DNA of 64,000 nucleotides from Protea cynaroides (Eukaryota; Streptophyta; Magnoliopsida; Proteales; Proteaceae). The stretch is from assembly GCA_028583415.1 (NCBI GenBank), contig CM053269.1, positions 44,257,016-44,321,015 on the forward strand, in the 5' to 3' direction. How positions within the stretch are numbered: position 1 is the stretch's first letter; each line of letters begins with the position of its first letter. The notes beneath the pieces were generated by a model. The model was given only the letters and a program-made list of their open reading frames with translations. It did no database searches and was not told where the DNA came from. The position numbers and the translations under genes were made by a program. Shown here one piece after another: positions 25,353 through 38,632 of this stretch.

Positions 25353-25745
25353 ATCCATAACATAATCAAACGCATATATATATATATATATATGTCATCC
25401 ATAACATAATCAAACGCTTTATTCCTTGTCATTGAGTCCAGAAGAAAAAAGTACACAGTTCCCGATTCGTTTATACAGACAGTCCGCGCCTCTTTTCAGG
25501 CCCTCGAAAGTGGCAAGAGAGAGAGATCTGTAATCTGTTTGAGTTTATCTAGCTAAAGTCGTAAATACTGTTAGGAATAAATTACATATCCGTACAACGA
25601 ATAAAAATAGATTATTCTAAAGCTGTGTAAAGAAAGAGAGAAAGAGGACCCACTCTAAGTCCAGTCCCACATACCTACCTCTTTAACTTTATCTACCCTC
25701 TCTGTGTTCACCGACGGGTGTCAATTCAGTTTGACACGGATTCCC

Positions 25746-25748
<3 letters not shown>
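24433..25748. repeat. Intergenic region with AAT and TA microsatellites
   Basis: (AAT)n-like tracts occur at about 24606-24640 and 24745-24778. TA tracts at 25317-25349 and 25373-25392 are each followed by a copy of a 23-base unit starting GTCATCCATAAC. No gene recognised. Confidence 0.8.

Positions 25749-25809
<61 letters not shown>
25749..25809. repeat. (TA)n microsatellite upstream of the SMXL gene
   Basis: About 30 TA units, 500 bp upstream of the SMXL start codon. Likely polymorphic. Confidence 0.95.
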
Positions 25810-25811
<2 letters not shown>

Positions 25812-25959
25812 CATCAGAAAAAAAAAAAATTTGTATGTGGTAGAGAGAATTAAGAAAAGCTGGGTTGCCTTTGAGACTGCATTCGTCTGCTTGTCAGCAC
25901 ATGCATTCCACTTTCCACTGCAATATCGACTTTGGACCCAAAATTTTCCCTCACCCACA

Positions 25960-26311
25960 AGGAAAGCACAGCCCACATCCCATAAAACTTCACTCACACC
26001 CACTTCTCCTCGCACCCACATTACTTACTCCCTACACAAACACCTCCACCACACCCACATATAACTCTACTTCCCCACCCACATAAATACACATCACCAC
26101 ACTCAATCCACGCACAATACATCTCTCTCACTCTCTCTTTCTCTCTCTCTACCATCCTTAGCTCTTCCACTACTTGAGAGTCTGAGACTCCCCACCCATA
26201 TCTCTTCTTTTTTATTCAAATGATACCGTACTCTATACAAGCTCTTCCTTGATCTCTCACATCTTCTTGGCCTTCATCTACTAGTAGAAGTAGAACAACT
26301 TGAAGAGGAAA
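25960..26311 (+). promoter_or_regulatory. Putative core promoter and 5' leader of the SMXL gene
   Basis: CACATAAATACAC near 26080 is a TATA-like candidate. It is followed by a CT-rich tract (26118-26153), common in plant 5' leaders. The start ATG at 26312 begins the conserved MRTGGCTLQQAL N terminus. An in-frame non-ATG extension back to 26300 was not used. Confidence 0.35.
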
Positions 26312-29300
26312 ATGAGAACAGGAGGTTGCACACTGCAACAAGCTCTAACTGCCGATGCAGCCAATATAGTAAAACAAGCTGTAAACCTAGCAAAACGTCG
26401 TGGCCATGCCCAAGTAACTCCGCTCCACGTAGCCAACACCATGCTTTCCTCCTCAACTGGTCTTCTCCGAACAGCTTGTCTTCAATCTCACTCGCACCCC
26501 CTCCAATGTAAAGCCCTTGAGCTTTGCTTCAATGTTGCCCTCAACCGCTTGCCAGCTTCCACTTCTAGCCCTATATTAGGTCACCACTCCCACCATCCTT
26601 TCCTCTCCAATGCATTGGTTGCAGCTTTCAAGCGTGCCCAAGCCCACCAACGTCGTGGCTCTATTGAGAATCAGCAACAACCTCTCCTAGCTGTGAAGGT
26701 TGAGATAGAACAACTCATAATCTCTATCTTAGATGACCCAAGTGTTAGTAGAGTCATGAGAGAAGCTGGTTTCTCAAGTACCCAAGTGAAAAGCAATGTA
26801 GAACAAGCTGTCTCTCTTGAGATCTGTTCTCAAAATCTTCCTGTTAGTACTACTAATAAGCCCTCCAAGGAAACTAACCTTCTATTGTCCTCCTCACCTT
26901 CATCACCTTTTGATCAAGTTAGGAATGAAGATGTGATGATTGTGATTGATACTTTAATGCATAAGAGAAGTACTGTGATTGTTGGAGAGTGCCTGGTTAG
27001 TATTGAGGGTTTAGTTAGGGGGGTGATGGATAAGGTTGAGAAAGGAGATGTTCCTGAGGCTTTGAGGGATGTACAGTTCATAAACCTTCCACTTTTCCCT
27101 TTTGGCCATCTCTCAAAAGAGGATGTTGAACAGAAACTTGTGGAGCTTAGGGGTCTTTTGAAAAGCTGTGTTGGCCGAGGAGCTGTGTTTTATTTGGGTG
27201 ATCTCAAATGGGCTGCTGAGATTAGAGCTACTAGTTGCTCTATTGATCAAGGGAGGAGTTACTATTGCCCTGTGGAGCACATGATTATGGAGCTTAGACG
27301 GTTGGTGTGTGGTATAGAGAGTGGTAGGCATTGGCTCTTGGGGATTGCAACCTTCCAGACTTACATGAGATGCAGGATAGGCAATCCTTCCTTGCAGGCT
27401 ATTTGGAACCTTCAGTCTCTTACAATTCCGGCAGGCAGCTTGAGTTTGAGTCTCAACTCTGACAGGTAATTAAATTAAATTTATTCACAGTTTTTCATCA
27501 ATCTTTAATTCTCACAAATTAGTCTCTACAAATTAATAAATCCATAATTGTATGCCTATGTTAATCAACATGGAGACTAGAATCCATTCCTTGCAGATAA
27601 ATGGGAATAGTGAAATCAATGTTTTGCCTTTTCATTTTTTACTTATCTATTCATTTAGTTTTGTTGTACAAAGCCATCAATTGCTTCCCAGTAAATTTAC
27701 TTTACTTAAACTTTTCTTACCCCCTCCCAAAAAAAAAAATCATATAAAGAGGGGGAAGGATGTGTTGAAAGTCAATTATTTACTTAGATATTCTGTATCA
27801 AATTACTTTCTCCGGTTTGTGGTCTGTTTATGTACTAATGACAATGCCGAAGGTGGAATTTCAAATCAGTATTTTCCGGTTGTATGTTAATCTTATATAC
27901 ATTTTTTTACCTTTTAATCCATCATTTGCTAATCTTTAGCCCCCCAAAAAAATATGTGTCAATGTTGCATTATATTACGTGGAATCAATTGAAAGTTTTT
28001 TTTTTTTTTCTTAAAGAAAAATAACATTGCATTGACTCGATGGAGAGAAATTGAGTGGTTAACTGTGAAAAGTCTTTTTCTCAATTATTGAAGGGACTTA
28101 CTAAGATTTTGGTTGCCTTTATTGTTTTCCTTCGTTCAGTGATTCACAAAGCAAGTTCAGAAGCAAGAGAAGTGAAGATGGGTCCGGTTGCCCTTTGCTT
28201 GAAAGTGGAATGGAGAAACAGTTGTTAACTTGCTGCGTTGATTACTCAGCCAGGTTTGATAATGAAGCCAGAGGCCGAGCAAGCAGTAGTTACAATGACT
28301 CCACCACTAGTTCCAATACTCCAAGCTTACCTTCATGGCTAAAACGGTACAAGGAAGAAAACAAAAGATTGATCAGAAGTGAACAGGTAATAATATTATT
28401 CCCTAATGGTACCTTCTATATTAAGGCCGCATCTGCCATGCATTCTTAGAATGTATTTTAGATCAGGAACGTATTTTTGGAATGTATTCTTGTTCTTAGA
28501 TCATGGAATACATTAGAGAATGCAGCCCATTCAGGAACCCACTCTTTAACCAATAATTCTGCATTTTGAGAATAGAACAGAAATGTCTTGTTTTTTATCC
28601 GGTTATCGTTTTATGTAAGAATGCATTATCCGTATGGATATGTATTTCTAAGAACACATTATAAGAATGCATAGCAAACATGCAGCCTAAAACTTTAGAT
28701 CAAATTTTCATTTCCTTATGCTTCTTGTCATCTCCTTATCAGGACTGCATCCAAGTGAGAGATCTCTGCCAAAGATGGCACTCAGTTGACAGTTCACTGG
28801 ACCATCAGTACCCTAACATGCACCAGACTCACCATGGATGGCCTATCATTGCTGAACCCAAACAGTCATGGAGGGAACACCATATCTGGATCTCTGACAA
28901 CATTGTGGACGAAGGATTGGAACCCAACCCTAATCCTAACCCTAGCTCTACACCTAATTCAGGTTCTCCAAGTGATGCAATGGAAATGGAGTACCATCAC
29001 AGGTTCAAGGAGATCAATGCAGAGAATCTGAAGACCCTATGCAATGCACTAGAGGAAAAGGTTCCATGGCAGAAGGAGATAATTCCTGAAATAGCCAGCA
29101 CTATTCTTCAGTGCAGGTCTGGTTTGGTAAGGAGAAAGGGAAGGTCAAGGTACAGTGAACCCAATGAGGACACTTGGTTATTCTTCCATGGTGTTGATGT
29201 AGATGGGAAAGAGAAGATCGCAAGAGAGTTGGCTAGCCTTGTATTTGGATCTCAAACTCACTTCATCTCACTAGGTCTGAGCAGTTTCTCAGATTCCACT

Positions 29301-29747
29301 GATCATGATTTCAGAAACAAAAGAACAAGAGATGAATCTAGTTGTAGTTATCTAGAGAGATTTGCTGAAGCAGTTTGTAGTAATCCCCACCGGGTCTTCT
29401 TAGTGGAGGACATAGAGGAAGTTGATTTTCGATCTCAATTGGGTATCAAAAGAGCAATTGAAAGAGGAAGAGTAACCAATTCGAATGGTGATCAATTTCT
29501 TCTTCATGATGCAATAGTGATTTTGAGTTGTGAAAGCTTCAGCTCAAGATCAAGAGCTTGCTCTCCTCCAGTGAAGCAAAAGTCAGGAGAGACTGATCGA
29601 GAAGAAGAGACTAGTCCATGTGTCTCCTTGGATTTGAATCTTTCCATCGAAGAAGATGAAAATGTGGATGATGATCAGTCCATCGATGACATCGGGCTTC
29701 TTGAAGCTGTTGATAGACGGATAATTTTCAAATTGCCGGACTTTTAA
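26312..29747 (+). CDS. SMXL3-like: SMAX1-LIKE protein, SMXL3/4/5 type
   Basis: Three exons: 26312-27465, 28140-28386, 28743-29747 (phases 2 and 0). They encode 801 aa, close to the size of Arabidopsis SMXL3. SMXL proteins are ClpB-like nuclear regulators; the SMXL3/4/5 group promotes phloem formation. Double Clp-N domain at about 1-170, with LTADAANIVKQAV and GHAQVTPLHVANTML. The first ATPase-like region has VIVGECLVSIEGL at 222-234, lacking the Walker A Gly-Lys-Thr. The second has HGVDVDGKEKIARELA at 616-631. The RGKT degron of strigolactone- or karrikin-degraded SMXLs is absent: the position reads FRNKRT (657-662). An EAR repression motif LDLNL lies at 763-767. The degenerate P-loops and missing degron are family traits rather than damage. 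A MITE lies in intron 2. Confidence 0.93.
28425..28687. mobile_element. Tourist-like MITE in SMXL intron 2
   Basis: 263 bp with ends GGCCGCATCTGCCATGCATT and (reverse complement) GGCTGCATGTTTGCTATGCA, flanked by TAA at 28422-28424 and 28688-28690. It fills most of the 356-bp second intron and leaves about 40 bases to the donor and 53 to the acceptor. AATGCATTCT words recur in both orientations inside it. Confidence 0.8.
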
Positions 29748-31081
29748 GAGATTAATGATAGATCTTCTTAGGAGGGTAGTTTTGTTTCTTTTTTGAGATT
29801 CAGGTTTGTTGCTTGTTGTGCTGATTCTTCAACATTTCCAGTGGATGGAGAGGGGGAATCGGCCATGTAGATTGTAGAACTACTACTACGTGTATATTAT
29901 TTTCATCCTTGTGTAATACGTTGTTTATCTTCAATTATTTTTTGTTCTAATTTTCTTCCCCATCTATTTGGTTAATATGTCTATGTTGATTTCAAATACA
30001 AGGTCGTTTTATTTTTATTTTTATTTTTTTCTTTTCCCCTTTTCCACAAGAAGAACGTGTAGGTTAACCAATTTAATTAATTCAGCATTGGGCATGGATT
30101 CATGGATCTTCATGCTCTCTCTCTCTCTATCTCATCCGTGATTGGCAGCACATATCCATAATGGAGGGGTTTGTTCTCTATGGAAAGGAATGAGAAGGAC
30201 TATAGTTCCAAATGGGTCTAATAGTGTGTGGATGATTGACTTATGACCATAAGTAGGGCTTCTATCGTCAAACTCGGACTTTTGAATGAAGGCAGAGCAA
30301 ATACATAGTTCATCATATCGGGATCATGATTCAAAACTGAAAAAGTTAATACATGTCCGTAGACCCTGATAGGAAGAATTTGTGATTTATAACCAGGAAT
30401 GAGAGAAAATTTAATCTCACATGAGCCCGATAACGTCGACATCGACCCCATTTAATGAGGTTAAGACTTTATTTTTATTGTTGTTGTTATTGTTGAGCCC
30501 AATAAAATAACATGAGATTACAACAGTTGATGGCTCCTTATGGGCAGACGCGGCTTTGATTTTTGCAAGCATACATGAAAAACAAACATTTCAAGACACA
30601 ATTATAGGGTGGATTAGGAGGAGTTGATAACAGAGGTGTCATTAGGGCTTGGACTGTGAATTGATTTCTGCCTAAAATATTTGCACACGTGAACAGCGCA
30701 AGGGAGTAGCATCGTGTCAGTTCATTCATGTTGTTCATTGTTTGGACATCATCGATGGGACATTACCAATGCTCCCATGCATGCATTTATGTCATCTTCC
30801 CTGATGAAGAAGGGCTTTTCCTTTGGTAGTAGGGTCTTGCTTGATGAGCTTATTATTGAGATCATCTGTCATTGATGACACGAAGTGCACCTCCCTTGGA
30901 TCAGTCAAAGACGTCCTCTGTCATTGCCTTCTCTATTACCTAATCATTGTAACCTAAAAAATTGAATGAATGGCTCATATCTCATGCTCTTTCAAATCAG
31001 ACCTATGTTTTAGTGGCAATAATAAACCATGACTAGGAATCGTTTTCTTCCTTTTGGCCTATCTGATAGAAGGCATGAAAA

Positions 31082-31123
<42 letters not shown>

Positions 31124-33255
31124 ACATAATGTTGAGATTATTATACATAGTTTTTAAGACAAATAGTATCCCTATGATTCCAAAGGGATAGTTGCATCAG
31201 GAGCTGAGAACTGGGGAATCTATTCTTTTTTCCAGTGTCACCCATGTGATTATAAAACATAAGGTGTTTTAAATGGCTGATGATATAATCACTCTCTCTC
31301 AAGGAAATATTTTCCTTCAAACATCAGAGGTGCTCTACAGATCATATCCTTTTTGAGACTAATTAATTTCATATATTGTAAAACTTTGGGATCTTATACC
31401 TTTATATATCAGTAGGGTCTCTTCACTTAATTGTTTAAGTGTTTAGGTTAAACTTATTTAATATTGTGTCAGAGCAATTAGGTCCAGTACTTATATTGGA
31501 TGAATATTCCTTTTAATTACACCATTGTTATAGATAAGAAAATAAAATTTCTGATTTTTCTAATAATCACATGAAATAGCCTTGCAACTACTTATGTGGA
31601 TTGAGTTCTTCCTTTCCATCCATCCCTTCCTACATAGATGTTGAAAGGAATGTTGAGAATGCACAAAATAAGAGTTAAGGTATGATCCGTAACGTAAGGA
31701 CTGTGCAAAGGAGAGGCCACTTTAGAAGAAAAACGCAATATCTTCCTTAAGAAATTTCAAAAGGGCACTACTTTTCATGCCTGTTATGCGTTTTGCAAAA
31801 GAATCCCTTTTTTCTTCTTTTGATTTCATAATCCAAAATATTCTCATCTTTCGAAAGCAGTGGTTAGGAGAGTCTCAAAATATTTAAAAAAAAAAAAAAA
31901 CGGAAGAAAGAAAGAAGGCAATAAGATAGTATTAACGTTCAAATATCATTGATAGGCATCTCGTCTTTAGACCTTAAAGTTGTTACTTTAGAATCACAAA
32001 AAGATCATCTTCCCATCTTTCAAATTGAAAACCAAGCATAAGTATGGAATTTGTCGCTTATAGATTATAAAAAGATTAGGGTTTTTAATGATAATTAATA
32101 CAGCATTTGAAAGCACAAAGGTGTAGTTTGATGAGTTACACCCATCTCTTTCATATGCTTTCTTTACTTTCTTTCAAACTCTCCAACATCTTAATATATT
32201 CTCCCTCACTTTTGGGTTCCCACTTTTGTAACTTTTTTATTATCAATCTCGAAAAGGAAGAAGCCTCTAACTTAGACTACTTTTTCTTTCTTTTCTTTTC
32301 TTTTTTCCCCTATTATTTTCTTTTTCTTCTCTCCCTCCTATTCATTCATGTGGATAAAAATGGAATGTTTCTCCTTTCTTGTTTAGAAGAGAGTAATCTA
32401 TGAATGTGAGGGCAGCTTTCATACATGAATGCAGAAACCAAAAATAGGATCGTATAATTGGGATTTCTCTATTGGGCCAGGTCATTTTGGGGCAAACGGA
32501 TCATTTATCATAAAGAGAATGAGCTTCACACTAAAATGTAATTTGGATGAATGCACACAACGTTTATTGTAAAAGTTTCCCTTAGTTATCTCTTTGTATT
32601 TGTGTACATAGAAAATACCAACGACCAAGATAATTATAATGAAATAGCATAGGCTAATAATATACATAACCTATATATGATTTTGAACAGCTCAAAAAGG
32701 TTGTAAGATATTTTGTTTTTCCAAGAAAGACCGAAATACCCTTAATTGTGGAGATAACTTTTATATAGCTTTACAATAGTGTGTTATCTTTGATCAAATT
32801 TTTTCCATACTCGGACTATTATGTGGAAGGACTCAACTAGCATATGAAGATACCTAAGGTCTTAAACTTAACAAATGTGAGATTATTCTCCACACATCTA
32901 TCAGAGTTTCGTGCTGAAAAATTGAAAATCAACTCATGTCCCTAACCTCTATGTATTGATGTAAATGCCCTTTGAATTGAATCCCAATCCAATTGATGAA
33001 AGGTTCAATAGCAGCTGCCCTTATTCTTACCAAATTGTTATGTAATTCACTAGAATGCCCTCAAAATTTTCCCCTTTGTTGACTTGACCTGTGCTCATAC
33101 CATGACTTTATGGTTCAGTTCAAGTTGAGGTGATAGTTGATTTTGTGATCAAGTGCAGAATCTCCTTAGTGGGAACTCATAAGGTGGGGGAAGTCAGATA
33201 ATTTAAAGAAATGTGGGAAGTTGAGGGAATCTAGTCTTCTCTCAAAAGCCGGAAG
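29748..33255. other. 3' region of the SMXL gene and gene-free spacer
   Basis: About 250 bases after the stop are probably 3' UTR (candidate AATAC- and TAATACG-type signals only). A (CT)n tract lies at 31085-31122. No coding or repeat family is recognised in the rest. Confidence 0.5.
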
Positions 33256-33400
33256 GGATTTGTAAAATGACTGAGATGTGATTCTGATAATGCATATAGA
33301 TTTTAATTAATTCCAGAAAGTGGGCGTCGGATTTGTAAAATGACTGAGATGTGATTCTGATAATGCATATAGATTTAATTAATTCCAGAAAGTGGGCGTC
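33256..33400. repeat. 73-bp near-perfect tandem duplication
   Basis: The unit GGATTTGTAAAATGACTG... at 33256-33328 is repeated at 33329-33400 with a single T deletion. It ends with GTGGGCGTC in both copies. Confidence 0.9.
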
Positions 33401-33447
33401 CCTTTTGCAAACACCCTTGTCTTCTTTTTCTACTTCTTTTCTTGACT

Positions 33448-33448
<1 letters not shown>

Positions 33449-33484
<36 letters not shown>
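33449..33484. repeat. (CT)n microsatellite
   Basis: About 18 CT units. A shorter CT tract lies at 34671-34690. Confidence 0.95.
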
Positions 33485-33488
<4 letters not shown>

Positions 33489-33878
33489 TCCCCTCTTCAA
33501 GTTTTCACCTCTTTTAATACCTCTGCACCACTTTTCTCATTATTTTTCTTCCTACTGATAGCGTACTCCACTGTCTCCTTATGAAATTTATTGGTTCAGT
33601 GATGGTACCTTTTCTTATATGTTACTATCTGGATCATAGTGCTGCAAGTAACATGCAAATTCACAACCTTTAGCTGATTAACAAGGCTTTAAAGTCTGGG
33701 ACCGAAGACAGGATCAACTGCCATTGATCCCGACCCGGATCAGCCATTCCCTTTTTTTGGAGTAGTGATAGTAAGCCGTAGCCCTTAGGTTTAACCCTTG
33801 ATACTGTTAAATTAGATACTCAGAATCACCAGTGAGTCCTATATATATATATATATTAACGGATTGAATGACACCTTT

Positions 33879-34076
33879 GGATCCGCATCCTCTCCTCCCA
33901 GTGGTTCTGGGAGGATGCGTCAGCCTTACCCGGATGGTCGACACGTGGTTTTCGGATGAGTCCGAGACCCACATCTAAGCCGACACCACTCGGATTCACT
34001 CGAGAATCATGTGTCAATCATTCGGGTAAAGCTGTTGTGTCCTCCCAGAACCATTGGGAGGAGACGATATAAATCC
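33879..34076. mobile_element. 198-bp foldback element
   Basis: Near-complete hairpin with arms of about 62 bases. Left CTCCTCCCAGTGGTTCTGGG pairs with right CCCAGAACCATTGGGAGGAG. TTACCCGGATGGTCGACAC (left) pairs with GTGTCAATCATTCGGGTAA (right). Each arm also contains the small palindrome around GGTTCTGGGAGGA. No clear target duplication. Non-coding. Confidence 0.75.
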
Positions 34077-37000
34077 GACATGTTTATAGATGTATTTAAA
34101 ACATATAACCTTATTATTAGTTTTTCTTTTGGATCCGTATTACTAGTTTTCTTTTCCGGCATCTATGCTTATCAAACATGCCCAAAACCAAAATTTGGGA
34201 AACTTCTTTTGATGATTTTTTTTTTTTTTAAATAGAGAATATACTCTTTTTATTTTTTTGGTAAAAAAAGAAAATATACAAGGAAACTCATGAGGGCAAA
34301 AAAGAATAAGAAACAAAGAACTTAAGGAGAGAACAAAAACCCACTCCTTGAAGCTCGAAATGTCAAAACAGTCTAATGTTACACCCCAAGATAAAACTAT
34401 TCTTGACATTGTCAACATCCGAAGCATTGAGAATTAATATTGATTTTTGAGGGCCCTCTTGATTCGGCTACTACCTGCACAGTTATATCAGTGTAGGAAC
34501 CTTTGTTTTCAATGACCATATATGTTAGGACACCCTCAATATACTCCAATTGTAGGGCCGAGAAATTTGATTAGCCACAATCTAAAGATTTAACAAAGCC
34601 ATGCACTCTAACCTTTTGCAGCATGATTATGGTCAACATGAGATACCAATTAGGGATTGTGAAGAGGATTCTCTCTCTCTCTCTCTCTCTTATAGTTTGT
34701 TTTTGTTAGTTGAGGCCCCTCTCTGTACTCCCTTTTCTAACTGTTAGTTAAGAAAGATATGGTCTACATAAAGGACAGCCCTAATCTTTCTGTCGAGGAA
34801 GATATGGAGATGGAGTTAGTAAGCTTTATCAGCATTATCCAATCCACTCTATCTATTGAATTGACAATAAGGGGACCTAATGCTAGGTTCAAGCTAAAAT
34901 TTAGTAGCAACATAAGAGCTACCTATGAACGATTCTGTCATAGTTGTATTATTCTTGAGGCTAGCTATCTATGAAAAGTAAGGTATATAACCAGCTATGT
35001 TTGGATGTCGAGAATCTATCCCAAAAAAAAATGTTTGGATATCAAGAAAAACAACTCAAAAAAAAAACTAATAATGGAATAATGATCAATTTATGTGTTT
35101 ATCTTTTTTTTTCAATTCAAAATTTTCTTTTCTTTTCTTGAGCTCCAAATATAGCTCAAATATACAATTTTGTCTGCAGAATCAAATCAGGTAACATCTT
35201 TTTGGATATGATGATTGCTTAAACTAAAAATATTAGTGTGGCACCAGTACCTTATTGAGGACACTACACAAGCTTTTAGCTAGCTTTCCAAAAAGGGATT
35301 GAGAGTGAACTTAAAATTAGTACGGAAGACTCTAGAATGATTGTCTAGAGCTATGTGGAAAACATATGCGGGACCCAACATATCAAAAGTCCCAACCTAT
35401 ATATGATAACTTCGTTTCGGAATAATTTCCTGTCATAACTTATAATCAGCAATTAATGATCCTCCCTCCTCTTCTTTGTTTCTTTTGATTTGCATCTCTC
35501 TATCCTAGCCACCTTTCTAGATCTTGGGCTCAATATTGCCCCCATCTTTTCCTTCGTTAAAAGGAAAAGAAAAAGACAATACAAAAATAATTAACAATCG
35601 GATGCGATTGAAACCGTTTTCCTGTATTCATTATTTCAAGCTCAAATGCTCAACTTGAAGTCTCTAGATTGAAAATTAGTAAAAATAATTCAAATATAAT
35701 GATATGACAAAAGTTTTTATGGTTGGCAACCATGGTCTGTCGACATTCATCTTTAAAAGTAGACAAAATCTTGTCCCTTATTTAAGAAGTGTCAATAATA
35801 CCTTTCCTCCAGTTAGTAAAAGTGAACAATATCTTGTCCCCTATTTAAGAATGTTGATAATATCTTCTCTCCTAAAATTCTGTCCTTTAATTTCTCTACT
35901 CCACAGAGCAAAAAAAACCTCTTCCCTAATTATATTATTGACTAAAAAAAATTCAATTATGTTATATTTTGAAAAACTACTTAGATTATCTACTTTTGGG
36001 TTTCATTTACAAATCTACTTACCCTATGTTTGCTTTAATAAAAATACTCAAAACAAGCTTGGGTAACACCAATATACGTACCCAAAACATTGTTTTACCA
36101 CCACCATCTATCTTTTATTTGACATTTCTACCCCCTTACTCACCTCTAAAAAAATCGGAGGAGAAAGAGAATATTGGGAATAGTCCCACATTGTTTAGAG
36201 ATTAGACGTTAGGTATATTATATATGTGAGAGTCCCTCCACTTATTGGTTCGAATTTTTAAGTTAGAAACTCAACAGTGAAGTGATAACCAGAGATGAAA
36301 GGCAGGGAAAATGCAGAGAGCAAAACTATCAAAAAAATATAGATGATTAAGGAGAAAAACTATTTGAGTATATTAGTAATACCCATTCTCCTTTTCAATA
36401 TTTTTGTTATAACAAATAACATAAAGTTTTATAAAGTGAAACCCAAAGATAATCAAATAATTTACCTTTATATTTTCTTCAAAAGCCTACATCTATATAC
36501 AAGATATGATGGCAAATAGGGCTGCTGAAGACCGGTTGCTGTATATAAAGTGGATAGAGGTATCCTTTTTATTTTGGTAAAAGTGGATAGAGGTATCCTA
36601 TTAAACATAGAAGAGCAGCAAATTAAAAATCTAAATTTATGCCTCTATCATTTCGTCTTTGTATCGATTTAACTATTCAAATGTTCAAACAAATGGTCTA
36701 ATAAGGTAGAAAAAATACAAATTCCATCCCTCTATCATCTCGATGCATGGTATACCAGTTAGAAAATAATATCAAATACATATAGATAAGGATTTTTCTA
36801 CTTGTAACAAGGGCAGTGACAACATTGCAATATATTGTTGTAACTGCCTCTTTTCACCATAAGATTTATGTCAATCCCCAAATGAAATACTAAAGCTGCC
36901 TCTTTATATTGACGTTTATGTGGTGATCCAATGACTGTACATTAAAAAAGAATTGATTACAAATACATGTTGTAACAATCCTTGTTACATTCATACTAAC

Positions 37001-38454
37001 CCCATAGATCATAATTCTTTTGAATTATATAATTTCTACGTATACCTTTTTATCATCATTTGTACAAATTAAACACATGGGTATACCTGAAATCCTATTT
37101 ATAAGTTTATTATTTTGTATATTAGGGAGGGATATTTATCATATCAGTATTAACATATCTATGTCCTAAGTAATATGCAAATCAGATCCAAATTTGATCC
37201 AGATAATCTTTGGCCCATTGATACTCTACTCTGATCATTGGTATATATTCTTTGGGCAAGGACTCTCTGTTTGGTTGCATGGTTTCTATGTCAGTATAAG
37301 AGTCAATGGAAATGCAAGCATAAATTTTCCAAAAAAGGTATAAGAGATTATTTCAGTCCATATGAAAGAACTCAGGAGATCTAACACAGTCGGACAGAAA
37401 ACTCTCCTATATCTTTTTTTTTTTTTTTTTTTTTTTAATCTTCAGACGTGAAAGGCAAAAGATGAAAAGTAATATGCTTGGTTTTTTTGTTTTGGACAAT
37501 TACCAGCGTCTTGGTCTTAGTGATCTTAGTCTTAGTCTTAGTCTTAGTCTTAGTCTTAGTCTTAGTATTAATAGTGATCCCTAAAAATGATGGTTGTGGG
37601 CCCTTGCCATTGTCAGATGAAGACAAGTCTAGCCTCGAGCTTTGCCCCCATTAGGGTAATAAAGGGAGACGTCACCAAAGGTTGCTAGTGGCTGTTAAAA
37701 CTTGAAGCAGAAGCCCTATGGGATAACAGACATACTCATTAGGCCAACACCCCATCTTAGCTTTGGGAGAGCCAATAAGCTTCTTTCTCCTTTTGATATT
37801 TGGCCAACATGGTTTTTGTTCACTTTTTAGAACTTTTCCTATCTATCATAAATGAAACCCTAATGTCTTTTGCAACTCAAATCAGGTATCTTTCCTAAGA
37901 TTTTATATTTTCTTTGTGTAGGTTTTAAATTTTCTCTGTGATAATGGGAACTCTTTCTTTTGTTGGTACTTGCCTTTTCGCCCTTTAGATATCCTTTTAG
38001 AACATCCATGTTAAGTGGCTTTGGCAGGGACAAGTTGCTCAGGCTAATTCTTTGGATTTATGATTTATCTTGTACATCACTGAATCATTAAAACCCACAA
38101 ACAAGATCACATTATCTTGTTTAAAAAATAAAAAATTTGATAATTCAAGTTTAATCTTAAATTACCTGCACAATTGGTGGTTTCTTTTTGCTAGGAATCA
38201 TAAAGGAATATTATTAAAATTTAATACGAAACAAAACTGAAGTACACAGATAAAAAATTATAAACCAAGAGAAGGAAAGAACACACACCCACCTTCGTCA
38301 TTGCCATCAGCATGAGCAAATACAATTGGTGCGGTGTCATTTATGCAAGATATCCATGATCTTTATGCAATTGTGATAAAACAAAGTACTGCACTATTAG
38401 GTATATAAGGACACTTTAAATCCTTTCCTGAAAAAGGGTTTTTCTTATTGCCAT
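34077..38454. other. Gene-free spacer
   Basis: No gene recognised. 35753-35875 holds two imperfect direct repeats with AATATCTTGTCCC-like cores. 36175-36260 (GGGAATAGTCCCACATTG) resembles the border of a plant LTR or SINE-like repeat, unproven. A 20-base T run lies at 37418-37437. Confidence 0.4.
37525..37567. repeat. (CTTAGT)n hexamer array
   Basis: About seven consecutive CTTAGT units, with decayed flanking units on the left. On the minus strand this produces a spurious Thr-Lys repeat peptide. Confidence 0.9.
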
Positions 38455-38632
38455 GTGACAAAAGATCATCGTCCATTGGATCGCGAAAAACTCAAAACCA
38501 CTCGAGTCTCAAATACCAGAATACCTCATTTGTATTTTGAGGTTTTCTGTGATGGCCTCATGACATCCCATAAAAAAAAATCGATGCGCCATTGATACCT
38601 GCCAGCGTCATATAGAAAGACCATTCCAGAAA
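38455..38632. mobile_element. Relative of the 17264 foldback element
   Basis: The right end, read as reverse complement from 38632 (GGTCTTTCTATATGACGCTG), matches the left end of the 17264-17707 element for about 45 bases, including the AATGG and ATCGATT blocks. The left limit is approximate. Confidence 0.5.

Noticed and set aside
26300..26311. N-terminal extension of the SMXL frame
   Set aside because: It begins at TTG, not ATG. The family-conserved N terminus starts at the ATG at 26312.
28195..28449. Separate small gene between the SMXL exons
   Set aside because: Its frame is SMXL exon 2 running through the donor at 28387; phases match exons 1 and 3.
32107..32403. 98-codon frame with hydrophobic Phe/Leu-rich tail
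   Set aside because: The hydrophobicity comes from a T-rich tract. No conserved motif, promoter or splice context was seen.
37435..37626. Minus-strand frame with Thr-Lys repeats
   Set aside because: Produced by the CTTAGT hexamer array.
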